From: Eutypa lata
Lineage: Eukaryota > Ascomycota > Sordariomycetes > Xylariales > Diatrypaceae
Length of the DNA: 64,000 nucleotides
Assembly (NCBI GenBank): GCA_022661535.1
Contig: JAKULF010000004.1
Span: 6,076,001 to 6,140,000, forward strand
Direction: 5' to 3'
In this document: positions 37,046 through 48,508 of the stretch, piece by piece
How positions within the stretch are numbered: position 1 is the stretch's first letter
Layout of the letters: every line of letters begins with the position of its first letter
The notes under the pieces: generated by a model
Seen by the model: only the letters and a program-made list of their open reading frames with translations
What the model was told of the DNA's origin: nothing
Databases searched by the model: none
Translations under genes and position numbers: made by a program

Positions 37046-37590
37046 TCACGAGAAGAGAGGATAAACAGGGATAGGCACAGTCGATGCAGAACATGTGAAA
37101 CAGTAGCGGTATCTAATTCAACTAACTGAGGTTGAGAAATTAAGTATATTGCTAAATCCTAAATCCGAAGATAATTCAAATAATCTACACACTAACTAGG
37201 AGAAATATATCGCTGCAGCTCCATATGACTAAGCTTTGTGTAAGTAGGTACTTTTGTAATCCCTTGGCACGAGGCTTCGTACAAAGAATTAGGTCGGGGG
37301 CCAATCACAAAAAGAATTCCTTTATTTAAGGAATATGCACTTTCCTACCTCTCATCTGCTCAAAAATAGCATCTCCGCCTGCATTCAAAACTGGGCCATG
37401 ACTGGTTGCTACAGGTTGTCTATACGGCCTGCCTTGTATCGGCAGGCCATCTGGCCTCCAAATACGATATTATGCTTCACTTCACGAATGTGATGCATTC
37501 TACCTAGCGGAAACAGGATTTTGGGATATCTAGTCGAATGGGCAGAGCTTGCAGGACTCGTAAGGTAGTTATTGAGCAAGCGACATGTAG
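37046..37590. other. Intergenic region, no gene seen
   Basis: About 550 bp of A/T-rich DNA; nothing beyond short random ORFs. Confidence 0.45.
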
Positions 37591-37598
37591 ATATAAAT
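37591..37598 (+). promoter_or_regulatory. TATA box upstream of small gene 37817
   Basis: ATATAAAT sits before a CT-rich stretch (37622-37690) typical of fungal transcription start regions, about 220 bp upstream of the ATG. Confidence 0.45.
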
Positions 37599-37816
37599 GG
37601 TAGTAGTCCCGCTGAGCGAATTTTCACTCTTCTACTCTTCCAGCTTCATCAGTCACCAACCAACTTGAGTCTCATCTTCTATCACGACCTATATCAGTAG
37701 GCACGACTCGATCTTACACCCGTACACACCTACACGCCTACACACCTACACACACAAGCCCGTCCACCACAGCCTCAGACATCACAGCCCCAGAGATAAC
37801 CATACCAACATCGAAG

Positions 37817-38107
37817 ATGCTAGACGACTCACTCAGAGACCAACCGGGCAGTCTAAACTCCGAGGCAAAAGTCCACGCACAGACCGCAGGCAACACTACC
37901 GAACGCCACGCCATTAGAAACGGTAAACTGAGTGCCCCCGCTGACAAAGCTAATGCTAACTCAACTACTAAAGGGAGAGGAATGTGCAACCGAGAGGAGT
38001 CGCAGGGGGGAGGCAAAGAAGAAATGGGCGAATTTGGAACTCATGCTGCCGCACCCAGCAACTCCAATGGCGACCGACAAAACCTCGGCCGCGGCGGCTA
38101 CAATTAA
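37817..38107 (+). CDS. Small hydrophilic protein, hypothetical
   Basis: A 96-codon ORF starts at the first ATG after a TATA box (37591) and a CT/CA-rich leader with several ACACCTACAC units, a good fungal promoter layout. The product is hydrophilic and Gly/Asn/Glu-rich, with no domain I recognise; it could be a stress-type small protein. A gtaaac donor at 37921 and a ctaaag acceptor near 37974 would remove a 50-60 nt intron and shift the 3' half to another open frame ending at 38132 (KKKWANLELMLPHP), so the C terminus is uncertain. Confidence 0.4.
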   Translation: MLDDSLRDQPGSLNSEAKVHAQTAGNTTERHAIRNGKLSAPADKANANSTTKGRGMCNREESQGGGKEEMGEFGTHAAAPSNSNGDRQNLGRGGYN

Positions 38108-38132
38108 GATGCACATCCCGGGCGAGACCTAA

Positions 38133-39810
38133 CGCCGTCTTGGACGAGTCCGTTCCGCCCGTCTCCGATTATATCTCGTGCGACGTTCGAACTAAACAAG
38201 GGTGCTTCTTTCTTCTTGTTCTTTTATTCTTTTCTTTCTTTTTCGTTTCGGTTAATTGTTGGACCTAGCAGGGGGTGGCGAAGCCCCCTTACTTTAATAC
38301 AAATCCACCATATTCACTTAAACATAAGACATCACCGCTTTACCCTTTAACATGTAAACTACAAATAAACGGTCTCCTCTGTTATACTGTTTTTGTATGA
38401 GATATAAGAAATGCAACCTTTTAGGTTGCATCTCAGAAGATCTCTTCCCTTCTTTAGTCAATCATAGTCAATATATACACCCTGACCTGTAAATCACTTC
38501 CGCATACAGAATTCACGATAGCTTCAGTATATGATCCAGGGCCTCAGATTAATCTAGTGTGGCATTTGACCTATTTGACCTACTTGGCCTCCTTGATGGG
38601 ACAAGTGAGCTTTTCGTATCTGGTCAAGGCAATTAATACCTTGTATTTGATTAGATTGATTTGGTAGTCAATAGTTAATATATACTATTTATCACCGTGG
38701 CGGTTAAAGCTATTTGTATTATTGGTAAAACCTATAAGAACCGTCTATTTTGCGTTGATTTCCCCAACGCCATATAGGGAGGGTGAAAGCTATAAAAATG
38801 ATTGGCCTTTGACTTTCGACCGGATTAATATGCAACCCGATCTTGCAATACAACGTATTACATCAACAAGCAAATAAATTCAAACTAATCAAACACAGGA
38901 AGTTTTGATCATTGTCCTTGACAAGTCATCGGGGCTTGGGAATGTTCGTTTTTGTTGGGTGCGAACGCTAATCTCGTGGCAATGTTTCCTCCCGCCACTT
39001 GAACACCATCCGTATAATGCTGCCAATCAAATACCGTAATAGAAGCCGCTTCATACCTCCCGATTGTCCCCGTGAATTTCATGCCCCACCGAGGCGAAAT
39101 TCTAAATTTAAACCAGACGAGGAGGTATGATTGACATTCCACCGATACTGTAAAGCTAAAGGACCATCTATTACCGGTATGTTTTGCGGCCCCTTTGAAA
39201 CAGTGCGCTCAGGCTCGGGCGGTGACACAACATGTTGGTATAGGACCCGCCAGCATTGTCTTGGATGGCCTACTTACATTCATTCAAAGAAAAAGTAGTA
39301 ATGGGCTTAATATTTAGGATCAAAATAGTTGATATTCGCTTCGCGGCGGAAGTATAGATAACCGTTAACGCTTTGTAAGTATTTTCATAGTTTTTCCCTC
39401 TCCCTTCCCCGTAGGCTGTTAGGGTATCAATAGGTCGTCTTCCCGTCCTGTTAATGATATAACTGCTATAGATAGATGCAGATAGAATGCCCACTACCGA
39501 ATATTTGCCATTTTGGAATGATATGGACTTGGGTCTCTTCATTCCATTAATGACATGATTCGTGTCATAAACAGAGTTAGGCGGGCATCTCGTCTATTCG
39601 AGTAACTGTGTATTAAAACAAACCGCATTCCAACCTGGGCTATGAGTCAAGCTGCTATGGCATGTTTTGGTCCATTGTGTAACTTATCGGCCAATTCTAT
39701 CTCTACCAGCCGTCTGATATTGCTCCCTGTAGGGCACCATACTTCGCATAGGTAATACAATCATAACTTGGAATGCTCGCTAGATTCCGTGAAACATCAA
39801 CTCACACGCG
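38133..39810. other. Intergenic region, no gene seen
   Basis: About 1.7 kb of A/T-rich DNA. A small perfect hairpin, ATGCAACC-tttta-GGTTGCAT, is at about 38412-38432 and could act in 3'-end formation. No ORF with coding character. Confidence 0.45.
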
Positions 39811-39820
39811 GGATATATAA
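39811..39820 (+). promoter_or_regulatory. TATA box of small coiled-coil gene
   Basis: GGATATATAA lies about 155 bp upstream of the ATG at 39972; a CT-rich leader follows. Confidence 0.5.
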
Positions 39821-39971
39821 GTGGTGGTTCAGTTCAACGAATCCATACTTTTTTATTTACCTAACTTACATCTTTTGTCACAGCCATCTCACGCAGCTCT
39901 AGCCTCGCCTATACGCACCTAAATTCACACACTATTCAGATATAGCCATACGGAAATCGAGAATACCAATA

Positions 39972-40298
39972 ATGTCGGGCGAAGGACAATATTCAGGGAA
40001 GGAGCGGACGAGGTGCCTCTTGGGCAGGGTGGTAGATGTTGGGAGTTCTTTACATGAAACCGCTACACCTCTGCCGGCCGAAAAAGTAAGAATAGAGGAA
40101 CTTAAACAGAAGGAGAATGACCCCCGTTTCTCCAGAGAGGAACGAGCACGTTATGAAAATGAGAGGAAAGCAACAGAGGCAAAACTAGAAGAACGGCTCA
40201 CAAAGATGGGAGAGAAGAGTAGTCAGCTGAGTCAACTAAACGATACTGTTCAAGAGATGGCACGAAGCCAACGCAACCAGTCGGGCACGAGCCGTTAA
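39972..40298 (+). CDS. Small charged coiled-coil protein, hypothetical
   Basis: A single-exon ORF of 108 aa is preceded by a TATA box and a long CT/AC-rich leader. After about 40 residues the protein becomes strongly helical and charged, with heptad-like spacing: EKVRIEELKQKENDPRFSRE, RARYENERKATEAKLEERL and SSQLSQLNDTVQEMARSQ. No known domain is recognised. Function cannot be inferred; the clean promoter and unbroken amphipathic helix favour a real gene. Confidence 0.6.
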   Translation: MSGEGQYSGKERTRCLLGRVVDVGSSLHETATPLPAEKVRIEELKQKENDPRFSREERARYENERKATEAKLEERLTKMGEKSSQLSQLNDTVQEMARSQRNQSGTSR

Positions 40299-42849
40299 GG
40301 ACAATATATTGTCTACAGGTCCATGGCTGCATTCCTTCATTTCTCGAGATCAAACCTTTAGGACGAGATAACTACTGGTACATGAGTTACAAGGATCGTC
40401 TCTGGAAGTACTTCATATTTATTCGTTCAAAGCAAAGACAAGGGAAATTGAGGCTCGGGATATTCCAAATTCGCTTCACAGAAGAGGTGTGGGCAGAGGC
40501 TGGGTGTTTGGCCTGGAGATTAATGCCTTTCAGTGAAAAGCCGGTCTTCGCCTTTTGTTTTTGTTTTTGTTTTGTTTTGCACGACCCATTTAGTCGTTCG
40601 TTAAGGAGAATTGAACTATCTATTATCGAAACCACCCAAGGAAGGCATCATAGTTATGAGACAACAAGCGAACAGTGATGACTAGAAGAAAGGTCGCTTG
40701 CAAATTCGCAGTACTGAGTTCTTCCATAGACCGCTTTGAATAAATCTCAACTTCCGTTCCATTTTCTGTGGTTCCCCAAGTAGCAAGAGGCTCGCCATCA
40801 CTAAGCCAACACTAGATCCCGTGATGGATATGATGCTATGGGGTGAAACTGGAGGTTCGTTATAATTATCCCCATGTATAAGGCACGAAATTTGCATACC
40901 TAAAGCTACAGCACCCTACGATTACTTATAAATGTCTGGAGTCCGGCTTCCGTCATCTTGTTGGATTGTCCCTGCGTAGCCCACACCAGCCGCTGGGAAT
41001 TTCTACCATCATATCATCGTGCTCTAAGCATTCCAGACATAGACGAAGTGACTCTCAACTGCATCGACATAACCTTGCTTAAAAGTTTTCTTGATGTCAC
41101 TTGTATTCCCTAGAAAATCGAAATCCCATTCCACGGCCACAGCTTTCCGCTCATTTCCCGACCCGACTCCTCAATTGCCACCTCTGCCGTGGACTCGGTC
41201 ACGCCAGCCACGCCGATGAGCCTGTCACGCAAACGCATTACTCCGACCAGCACCGAAGGGGGGCCATCAACATGAGGCGTTCATATTTTCTTCGCTAGAA
41301 ATCAGGGTTGGTGATAGAGTCGTTCTAAAAATGGAATAGGGGGAAATCCCTGAGAAAAGGGGGCGTGTACTCGGCCCAGAAGCGCAAGGAATGTGAGAGC
41401 TTACCACAGTTGAAGCGCCAATCTTGATTTAGGCAAACCTTTTCCAAATGTCTTCCACGGTCACGCGGCGCAAACACATCAGATATTTTATGCATTCGGA
41501 TTTTTTTATCCTAGGTTACCTTCCCCGTCTATGACCTTGTCTCCATAGAGCTTACAACACCCGTAAAATGAAGCAAATTATTATGGTTCTATTAAGTCTG
41601 AGTCGGCCCGAGTTCAGATGAATATATTAAGAAATCAGCCATGAATCAGATCAACAGCTACCCAACTCAATTTATTATGTGATCCATATTACCTATAGTC
41701 ATGAGTGTTCCCATCTTGAACTATGGTAAGCTGCCTCACTTCACAAAACTTATACGGCGAAAAACCCTTAACTCAAGAATTTCCCGATACGTTATAAGCG
41801 TAATTATGATCACTATAAGCCGTGGATTAACAGAAGAATCGGAATTGCCTAAGTATTAATCTAGCTCAAACATTCCGCCTTTATCTACTTCCTAAACAGC
41901 ATGAGCTAAGTAAGCTTTATGCCTTTTACGGTAATTTATTTAACATGGCGCCAGGTGTACACATGCACACGCGCGCACGCACGCACGCACACACAGCTTT
42001 AACCACCCTGGCAGCCTGATCAGTATAATCAATGGAAAATGACAAGCACAGCCTCTCTATGTCACCGTCCTAGCTAGCACCCTCGACACGGTTATTCTCG
42101 AAGCTAAGATCAGTCACCGTCAGATAAGAGCCGCTTGATGGATGAACTGACTTCTGGACCAGAGCTATGACGTTCGATCTCAATGGTTTTTTAATTACTT
42201 TTTATTCTTGTGGTTAAGGCATACATGATGAAAATCATCCAAAAAAGGCGCTAGGGCTTGCATGTAAGGCAGCAGTTGCGGCTACAGCAACTCTCAGGCC
42301 AGGGGCCCCTTTGAGAGCTTGATGTACTAGTTTCCCATACTGTCCTTGCTGAGTGAATGCTCTTTTCCACTGCGCATCGTGATTCTCGAAAATGAATTGC
42401 TCCAGCTAGCATTTTTGTAGTTGATATGGCTCAATAAGATTTCCTAATTAGGGGCGGAAGGGCAACAAAAAAGCGTGACTGATCATGGGATGTAACATTA
42501 TACTTTAAAAGGCGTTGTTATATGCGAATATACTGTGATATTCCCCATGTCGCATGCAGCTCTACACATATAAACCTCAGCTGCTCAGTTACAAGACACA
42601 GGAAGCTACTCTAATACATTTAAGCTACCAATCATATATAGCAGGCAAACTCGCCGATTATCATAGCTCTAAAAGACATCACATATACCGAGCTAAGTGG
42701 GACAGTGGGATGTAAATGTTCAGCACCGCGTGTCGGTATACCACCCCGACCGACAATGTAACAGAACACCCGACTAGAACAAGTTCCCCTATGATAGGCA
42801 TTGCTAAACCCCATGATATCAATACAAGTACAGGCCACACATGCTCGAT
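40299..42849. other. Gene-free stretch
   Basis: About 2.5 kb without a supported gene. It contains a (CA)n/(CG)n purine-pyrimidine run at about 41965-41995 and a short TTTTTG repeat near 40555-40580. Remaining ORFs look random. Confidence 0.5.
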
Positions 42850-44499
42850 TCACCGTCCATTCGTGATATGACTAACATTACTCGCGTGCGCAATAAGGAA
42901 CTTGCAACACGTAAGAGCGAACTTGCACGCCTTCGTCCAGCCTTCCTCATTATTCGCCAAGCCTAGCTTAATGCTAAAATGGCCAATCCTATCATCGCCG
43001 ATCTTGTCACCGTCAATCTTATACGGGAGGGCTAGCGGGGCCGCAGCAGGATACTCGCCTCCACCACCGCCGCCGTCTTTCATCAACGTCTGCTGGTGGA
43101 CATGAGCGCCGAGCTGACGCACCAGTTCCAGGAACGCGATCATGCCCTTGTCGAACTTCCGGTTCCACGGCAGATGCGAGGTGATATCCCCGGACGAGTA
43201 GAGTTCCAGCACAGTCTTCTTAGGCGCGGGCGGCGGGCCGCTCCGCCGTTGCTGTTGGGCCTGGTCTGCCGCGGCTGCTGTGAGCCGGCTGGACGCCGGC
43301 GAGGGGTAGTCGTAGCTGACGATCTTGGAGGTGGAGCCCATGGGCAGGGGCTCGTAGCCCTCGAACTTGTAGGCCAGCTTGTCGGCGACGGTGACGACGA
43401 GCAGCAGGGCCTGGCCCCAGGCGGCGTTGATCTCGGGCCAGTCGACGGGCTTGGCGGAGAGGCGGCCGAGCCGCAGGCCGTTGATGGTGGCGAAGTTCCC
43501 GTCGTGGTGGATCGAGAAGGTGTCGTTGTAGACGTTGGCGCGCTGCAGCCGGACCAGCAGCTGCGAGTCGTGCTCGGCCTTGGCGGCCACGCTGTCGCGC
43601 TCGCTCTGGAACTCCGACAGCCGCGTCGCGAAGGCGTTGCGCTCCCGCCAGAACTGCTCCTCCTCCGCGTCGAGGTCCTGCGCCTCTTCCTCGAGTGTCG
43701 TGATCTCCTTGTCCAGGGCTGCTTTCTCTTTCTCCAGTTTGAGCAGTTCGTTCATGGCCTCTTCCTCCTCCTTTCGCGCTTTCGCGAGCGCTTGTTCGGA
43801 CTCGGCGATGTCTTCTTCGCTCGGTATGTCGGCTTGGACCTGTTTGAGAAACCCGGCATATGCGTCCCGTTCCCGCGCTGTTGCCTCGAGCCTCTTCTGC
43901 AGGCCATCTACTAGCATCTCGGTACACTCTACACAGATGGGGTGGTCTATGTCAGACCGCGCCGATAATATCTCGAAGAGCTTGTCGATGCGCTCGGCTT
44001 CGTGTGGTTGGGCTGGTCTTCCATCGTTTCGTTGAACGGCTGATGACGAGGCGCGACGTTGTCTCGATGGCGGCTGTTTCTGCTCCTGGGAGTTTGGTGT
44101 GAACCTCGGGGGTGCTACCTGGGACTCGGTGAGGAGCACGAAAGACATAGCCGAGTTGTCCCGAGGTTGACCATCTGGGCGTAGCCCGCTACTGTGTTTC
44201 TTAAAGGTGGGAGGGCCGGCATTTTTGGAGACTTTATCATAGAGGGCCCTCCTCTCCGAATCGTGGTGATAAGAAAGTCGCGACGAGGAGGGTGGCTTCG
44301 GCTGCTGTTGCGAGGTCGAAGCTATGGGGGAAACAATATCAGCATACTCATGTATGGATGTAGCAAAGCAAAGGGGGAGTTATCGTTTGATCACAAGGAG
44401 AGAGACAAACGGACCAACGAGAAGATCAAAGGCAGCTGGATTAAGGTCTCCCAATGATCCGTCTAGCCTTAGCGGAGTGCGACACCTTTGACAATACAT
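42850..44499 (-). CDS. atg6: Atg6/Vps30/Beclin-1, PI3-kinase complex subunit
   Basis: Two exons, 44499-44415 and 44321-42850 (intron 44414-44322), give 518 aa. The N-terminus MYCQRCRTPLRLDGSLGDLN has the CxxC pair and LDxSL motif of fungal Atg6, and CVEC follows at about residue 190. A coiled coil covers about 195-315 (for example DALDKEITTLEEEAQDL-like heptads). The C-terminal BARA domain includes YNDTFSIHHDGNFATINGLR, VDWPEINAAWGQALLLVVTV, a YEPLPMGSTSKI strand, FDKGMIAFLELVRQL and KACKFALTCCKFLIAH. Atg6 with Vps34, Vps15 and Atg14 or Vps38 makes PI3P for autophagosome formation or endosomal sorting. Length and motif order are normal for the family. Confidence 0.95.
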
Positions 44500-45136
44500 T
44501 TTGTTGTCGTCAAGTTATTATTATCATCATCACCATCATGCCATGTTGTTTCTTTCTAGAGCCGGTTGGTCCCATATAAGGAAAGAAGTACTAAGCGAAT
44601 GGATTTATAGGTAAATATATGTAAGCACATACAGATGTAGGTAGGTAAGTTGAGCACATGCAAGTCAGGTTGAGGCTGATGATATGCGTCATGGGGACTT
44701 ACAGGTACAGGTAGTTAAGTGGATCACTAGCTAAACCCCTGCTAACTTTAAACTTACCCAGCGTTGCGCTAAATCGAGGGGCAGGCAGAGGGTCGATTCA
44801 CTGGGCCAACGGTGCATTCAATTAATGATATTCGTTACTTAGTAGCACTTGATATTCTTGGCATTGAGTGTTCAACGTCTCAACTGCCACGGCACTTTTT
44901 GAGTATTCACAAGCGAGATGATATATGAAGCTTTATTTTAGTCTTCGCTAGTCCTTCTTGCTGATACCGTTCTATCAATTTAATGTCGAAATTCTACCCC
45001 ACCGTATTATAATCCTAGTGATTCTCGCTGGCTTCAGGATCCAATCCATTTGGATGGAGGATAGAGCCACCTCTTGCATCTTATAGAACGTGCAAAGCCC
45101 AATTGCTATCTGGCCGGCTGTGTCTTATCTTTTAAT
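44500..45136. promoter_or_regulatory. Divergent promoter region of atg6 and scm3
   Basis: About 640 bp lies between two divergent start codons. It carries TAGGTAGGTAAG and similar short repeats near 44637-44720. No gene is seen. Confidence 0.4.
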
Positions 45137-48100
45137 ATGGAACCGCAAACGAAGCGCTTGAAAACCGGACAGGCGTTTTATGATGCTGTCGAGGAAGAGG
45201 TTCAGGATGAGCTGGCAATGACCCCTTTCCAATTCGATGCCCACCAAGACCCCATGTATGAGTTGGATAAGGGCAGAGCAAAAGCTGCTACACGGCTAAG
45301 GTCCACTTTTGAACACATATTCGACAAATACGAAAAGGACTTTACAGATGTTGGCGACGAGATAGACTTGGAAACCGGCGAAATCATTGTCAACAACGGA
45401 CATATCGAGTCCATGAGGTTCCCTAACGAGGACGGAACTCGATCTGACGAGGAGTCCGTTTCTAGTGCCGAAGAAGAGAGGATTTTAACTGGGAAACCTA
45501 GCGAGAAGTCCCTGTCTACGTCCATGTCTACGTCTATGGTGAAAGCTGCCTCTTCTTCCGAGGGTATTGGTCAGGGGTCTTCAGCCAAATGGGACATCCC
45601 AATTGTGCCGGATCACCAAATGTCGTCCCTAACTATGGCTCCAAGTCTTTTTGGAGCCCCTCCGTCATTCTCTTTTGGCTCTTCACTTCCTAATGGGGAG
45701 TCATCTGGCGCGACATGGCAAGCACCGAATATCCCGACATCACTTTTTCAAGACAATTTTGGCTTCAGAAACCAATTCATGGGCTACCCTGGGGCGGTCG
45801 AGTACAATAGTTTCGGTCAAGTACGAGTAAGAAGCTCTTACAGAGACGTATTTGGTCAACCAGCCCCAAAAAAGTTCAGCACCCCGAAAGAGTTTGCAAG
45901 GAAGGCATTGCTTGCGGCAGCTTCAGAAGATACTAGCGAGACAGACGAAGACGATATCCTGCTTGGTAAACCACCCGCGGACCCAGAACCAGTTGAAAAG
46001 GCCGCTCCCTCAACTGTTAGACACTCGAGCGCAGAAAATACAGTTGCTTCAAAAGAAGCCACTTCTAAAGGTACTGCAAATGTCTCCGAAGATAAAGACA
46101 ACACAGTCGAGAAGATTAAACGTAAACCGGGTCGGCCTAGGAAGACCGCTACTATTAATAACGGTGCGGATTTACATCACGAGGCTGTTGTCAACACTGT
46201 TAAGGAAAATGAGAGAACTCTAGACGTGCCATCTGCATCGACAGATCCGATTCAGCACCAAGCCTTAGCCAATGAACCTCAGAAATCACAATCACCAAGC
46301 AAGAGCCTCCCTCCCACCGAGCAGTCCGTAGCTCCTTCAGTTGAAGAATCCGGTCGGGTTCCTAATGATACTATCCAATCCGATACTGGGCACCGGAAGC
46401 CAACACCAGTCCGAGAACAGCTTGACGATTCAGGGGAAAGGGTCCTTGCGAAACAAAGACAGGACAAGCAGGAGTCTATCGAGTCTATACCCATAACGGA
46501 AGACATTTCAGGGGAAGTAGTGAAACATGCACGGGAAAGTGGTGGTGCATTACCCGACCCAACAGTGCCTGCGGTAGGGGAGGACAAGCAGAATGAAGAT
46601 ACTGCAATGCCGGATGTCGAGGGAGATATACGAACCGGTGATGCGGAGACTTCATCGAACCGAGAAACATCACCAGATCTAGGCCATGAACAACAAACAT
46701 CTATTCAGCTCTCCGAGGTCCCGAACTCCCCCATTCTAGGCAGCTTGAGCGCCGAGGTAGATCAGAGCCAATCTCAAAGGTCTCCTGAAAATCAGCATTC
46801 TAGTAGGCCGGAAAACAAAGGAGCTGCTCAAGACCCAGTTCCCTCCGTCCCAAATATCCTAGGGGACAGAATAAGCAATCTAGACGTCGTATCTCAATCG
46901 ACTAGCACAAGTCTGAGAAATGGGACAGGACCGGTTGACGCCGCTCCAGCAGAAGAAGTCAATTGGGCTGTCATGATTCCGCATGTCTTCATTAACGCAA
47001 AGCAATACGACATAGTCGAAGAAGATCAATTCGAACCCGAAGAATCCCATAGTGTGGATGCAGTCGGACATGTTGAGCTACCCGGGAGTGCGAATGCTGT
47101 CGGTGCCGAAGAACACCGAACTATCAGCACGTCGGAGAGTCCGACAACCTCACAGAACCAACCCCGGGAGGCCATGTCTCCAGACCTATCATCGGGAATA
47201 ACGCATGAGAGCAAGCCCGATTCCCAGGCGCTAGTTGAAAGGCCAAAGGAACCCGAAGGAACAAGAAGAATATCAAGGGCTCCGAGTCGGTCAAGAAAGC
47301 AAAGCCCGAATCGGACCCGGAATATACCATCACAGTCGCCCCAGCAGGTTAGCGATACTGCGACGGATACTCCGGACCCCGACAACAACGAAAATCTCGT
47401 CGGGCCCGAGGAGGTTACGGAGACCCCGACGACGCCGAGTCGGCGAACACGGGATCTAGTGATTCGCGAGTCGCCACCACCGCCACCACCACAACAGCAA
47501 GCGCACGATGATAAATCTACTCCGACCACGGCCACCGAACAAGACATAACAACAACAACAAACTCTGACACAGCGGCGGCAAATTCTTTAGCTCGACGTC
47601 GGGGCGATCGGGCGCAAAAGCGCAAGCCCCCGACGACCACCCCCGAAACGCCCGAGACTCCGAAGAGGAAGAAACCCCGAGACAGTGCGGTGTCGGCGAC
47701 AACTACGGCAATTACCACCCCCATCACCACTACCACGACCACCACTCCTACTACTACCAACAGTACTGGTTGCGATAGTAACAGCAGCAAGAGGGAGGAC
47801 ACAAGCAAGCGGCGAAAACCTACCACCAACAACAAAACCGCGACGACATCTCCATCGTCATCTTCGTCTACTCCAAGAAGACTACGACACCTCACCGCGC
47901 CACCGCGGCGGGTCTCCCTCACGTCCCTGATCCCCGACGACCCGGAGTGCGAAGACGAAGAGCTGATGAGCATCCTCACGCCAACTTCGACCAACACTTC
48001 CGCTAGCTCTTCTAACACACCTACGCGTACACCCACTAATAACAGCAGCAGCATCACGCCTATGTCGTCCTTCCGCGCGCGTCTCGGACTCGGCAATAGG

Positions 48101-48508
48101 AGTAGCAGTAGCGGCAGCAGTAGCAATGCTGGCAACCGCCGTGTCATTCCCGCAACGACGCCCCGCCGGAAGTATAGGAGTAGTTTGCTTTTTAGTGGTA
48201 ATGGCAGTGGTGGTGGTAGCAGCGGGGTCCAGAGTTCACCCCTAGCGCGCACGGTGGCGGCGCGGAATCTGCTGATGGCTACGCCTCGACGACCGCGTGC
48301 GGGGAGAACGACGGGTTTGTTGGGTAGTAGCACTAGTAGTGGTAGGGGTAGTAGTCCGACAGCAGCAAGGGGAGAGGGTGTAGGAGTAGGGGATGGAGAC
48401 ACGGGGGATGAGGAAGGTCTCGTGAGGACTCCGGGCGGTACGGTGCGTAGGTGTGGTGAGGGTGGGTTCGTGTGTAAGAGGGATTTCTGCTTTACGTGCT
48501 GTAAGTGA
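45137..48508 (+). CDS. scm3: Scm3/HJURP-type CENP-A histone chaperone
   Basis: One exon of 1123 aa. ATG 45137 is chosen because it is the first in-frame ATG and opens MEPQTKRLKTGQAFYDAVEE. The N-terminal Scm3 domain (about residues 50-100) has ATRLRSTFEHIFDKYEKDF followed by DVGDEIDLETGEIIVNNGH, the signature that binds CENP-A/H4. An AT-hook (RKPGRPRKT) is near residues 328-336. The long middle and C-terminal parts are disordered, rich in Ser/Thr/Pro/Glu and repeat-encoded Thr and Ser runs, and the protein ends with a Cys-rich GFVCKRDFCFTCCK. The expected role is deposition of CENP-A at centromeres in the nucleus. The family rests on the short Scm3 block; the rest is too divergent to judge. 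Confidence 0.82.
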   Translation: MEPQTKRLKTGQAFYDAVEEEVQDELAMTPFQFDAHQDPMYELDKGRAKAATRLRSTFEHIFDKYEKDFTDVGDEIDLETGEIIVNNGHIESMRFPNEDGTRSDEESVSSAEEERILTGKPSEKSLSTSMSTSMVKAASSSEGIGQGSSAKWDIPIVPDHQMSSLTMAPSLFGAPPSFSFGSSLPNGESSGATWQAPNIPTSLFQDNFGFRNQFMGYPGAVEYNSFGQVRVRSSYRDVFGQPAPKKFSTPKEFARKALLAAASEDTSETDEDDILLGKPPADPEPVEKAAPSTVRHSSAENTVASKEATSKGTANVSEDKDNTVEKIKRKPGRPRKTATINNGADLHHEAVVNTVKENERTLDVPSASTDPIQHQALANEPQKSQSPSKSLPPTEQSVAPSVEESGRVPNDTIQSDTGHRKPTPVREQLDDSGERVLAKQRQDKQESIESIPITEDISGEVVKHARESGGALPDPTVPAVGEDKQNEDTAMPDVEGDIRTGDAETSSNRETSPDLGHEQQTSIQLSEVPNSPILGSLSAEVDQSQSQRSPENQHSSRPENKGAAQDPVPSVPNILGDRISNLDVVSQSTSTSLRNGTGPVDAAPAEEVNWAVMIPHVFINAKQYDIVEEDQFEPEESHSVDAVGHVELPGSANAVGAEEHRTISTSESPTTSQNQPREAMSPDLSSGITHESKPDSQALVERPKEPEGTRRISRAPSRSRKQSPNRTRNIPSQSPQQVSDTATDTPDPDNNENLVGPEEVTETPTTPSRRTRDLVIRESPPPPPPQQQAHDDKSTPTTATEQDITTTTNSDTAAANSLARRRGDRAQKRKPPTTTPETPETPKRKKPRDSAVSATTTAITTPITTTTTTTPTTTNSTGCDSNSSKREDTSKRRKPTTNNKTATTSPSSSSSTPRRLRHLTAPPRRVSLTSLIPDDPECEDEELMSILTPTSTNTSASSSNTPTRTPTNNSSSITPMSSFRARLGLGNRSSSSGSSSNAGNRRVIPATTPRRKYRSSLLFSGNGSGGGSSGVQSSPLARTVAARNLLMATPRRPRAGRTTGLLGSSTSSGRGSSPTAARGEGVGVGDGDTGDEEGLVRTPGGTVRRCGEGGFVCKRDFCFTCCK

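Noticed and set aside
41965..41995. CA/CG run as a possible Z-DNA or CRISPR-like array
   Set aside because: An ordinary dinucleotide microsatellite; no spacer structure.
43096..43914. 272-codon plus-strand ORF and 166-codon ORF at 43535
   Set aside because: Antisense of the atg6 coiled-coil/BARA exon; composition is the mirror of Glu/Arg codons.
47026..48402. 458-codon open frame on the minus strand
   Set aside because: It is the antisense of the repeat-rich Ser/Thr part of scm3; its Leu/Val runs come from the complementary triplet repeats.
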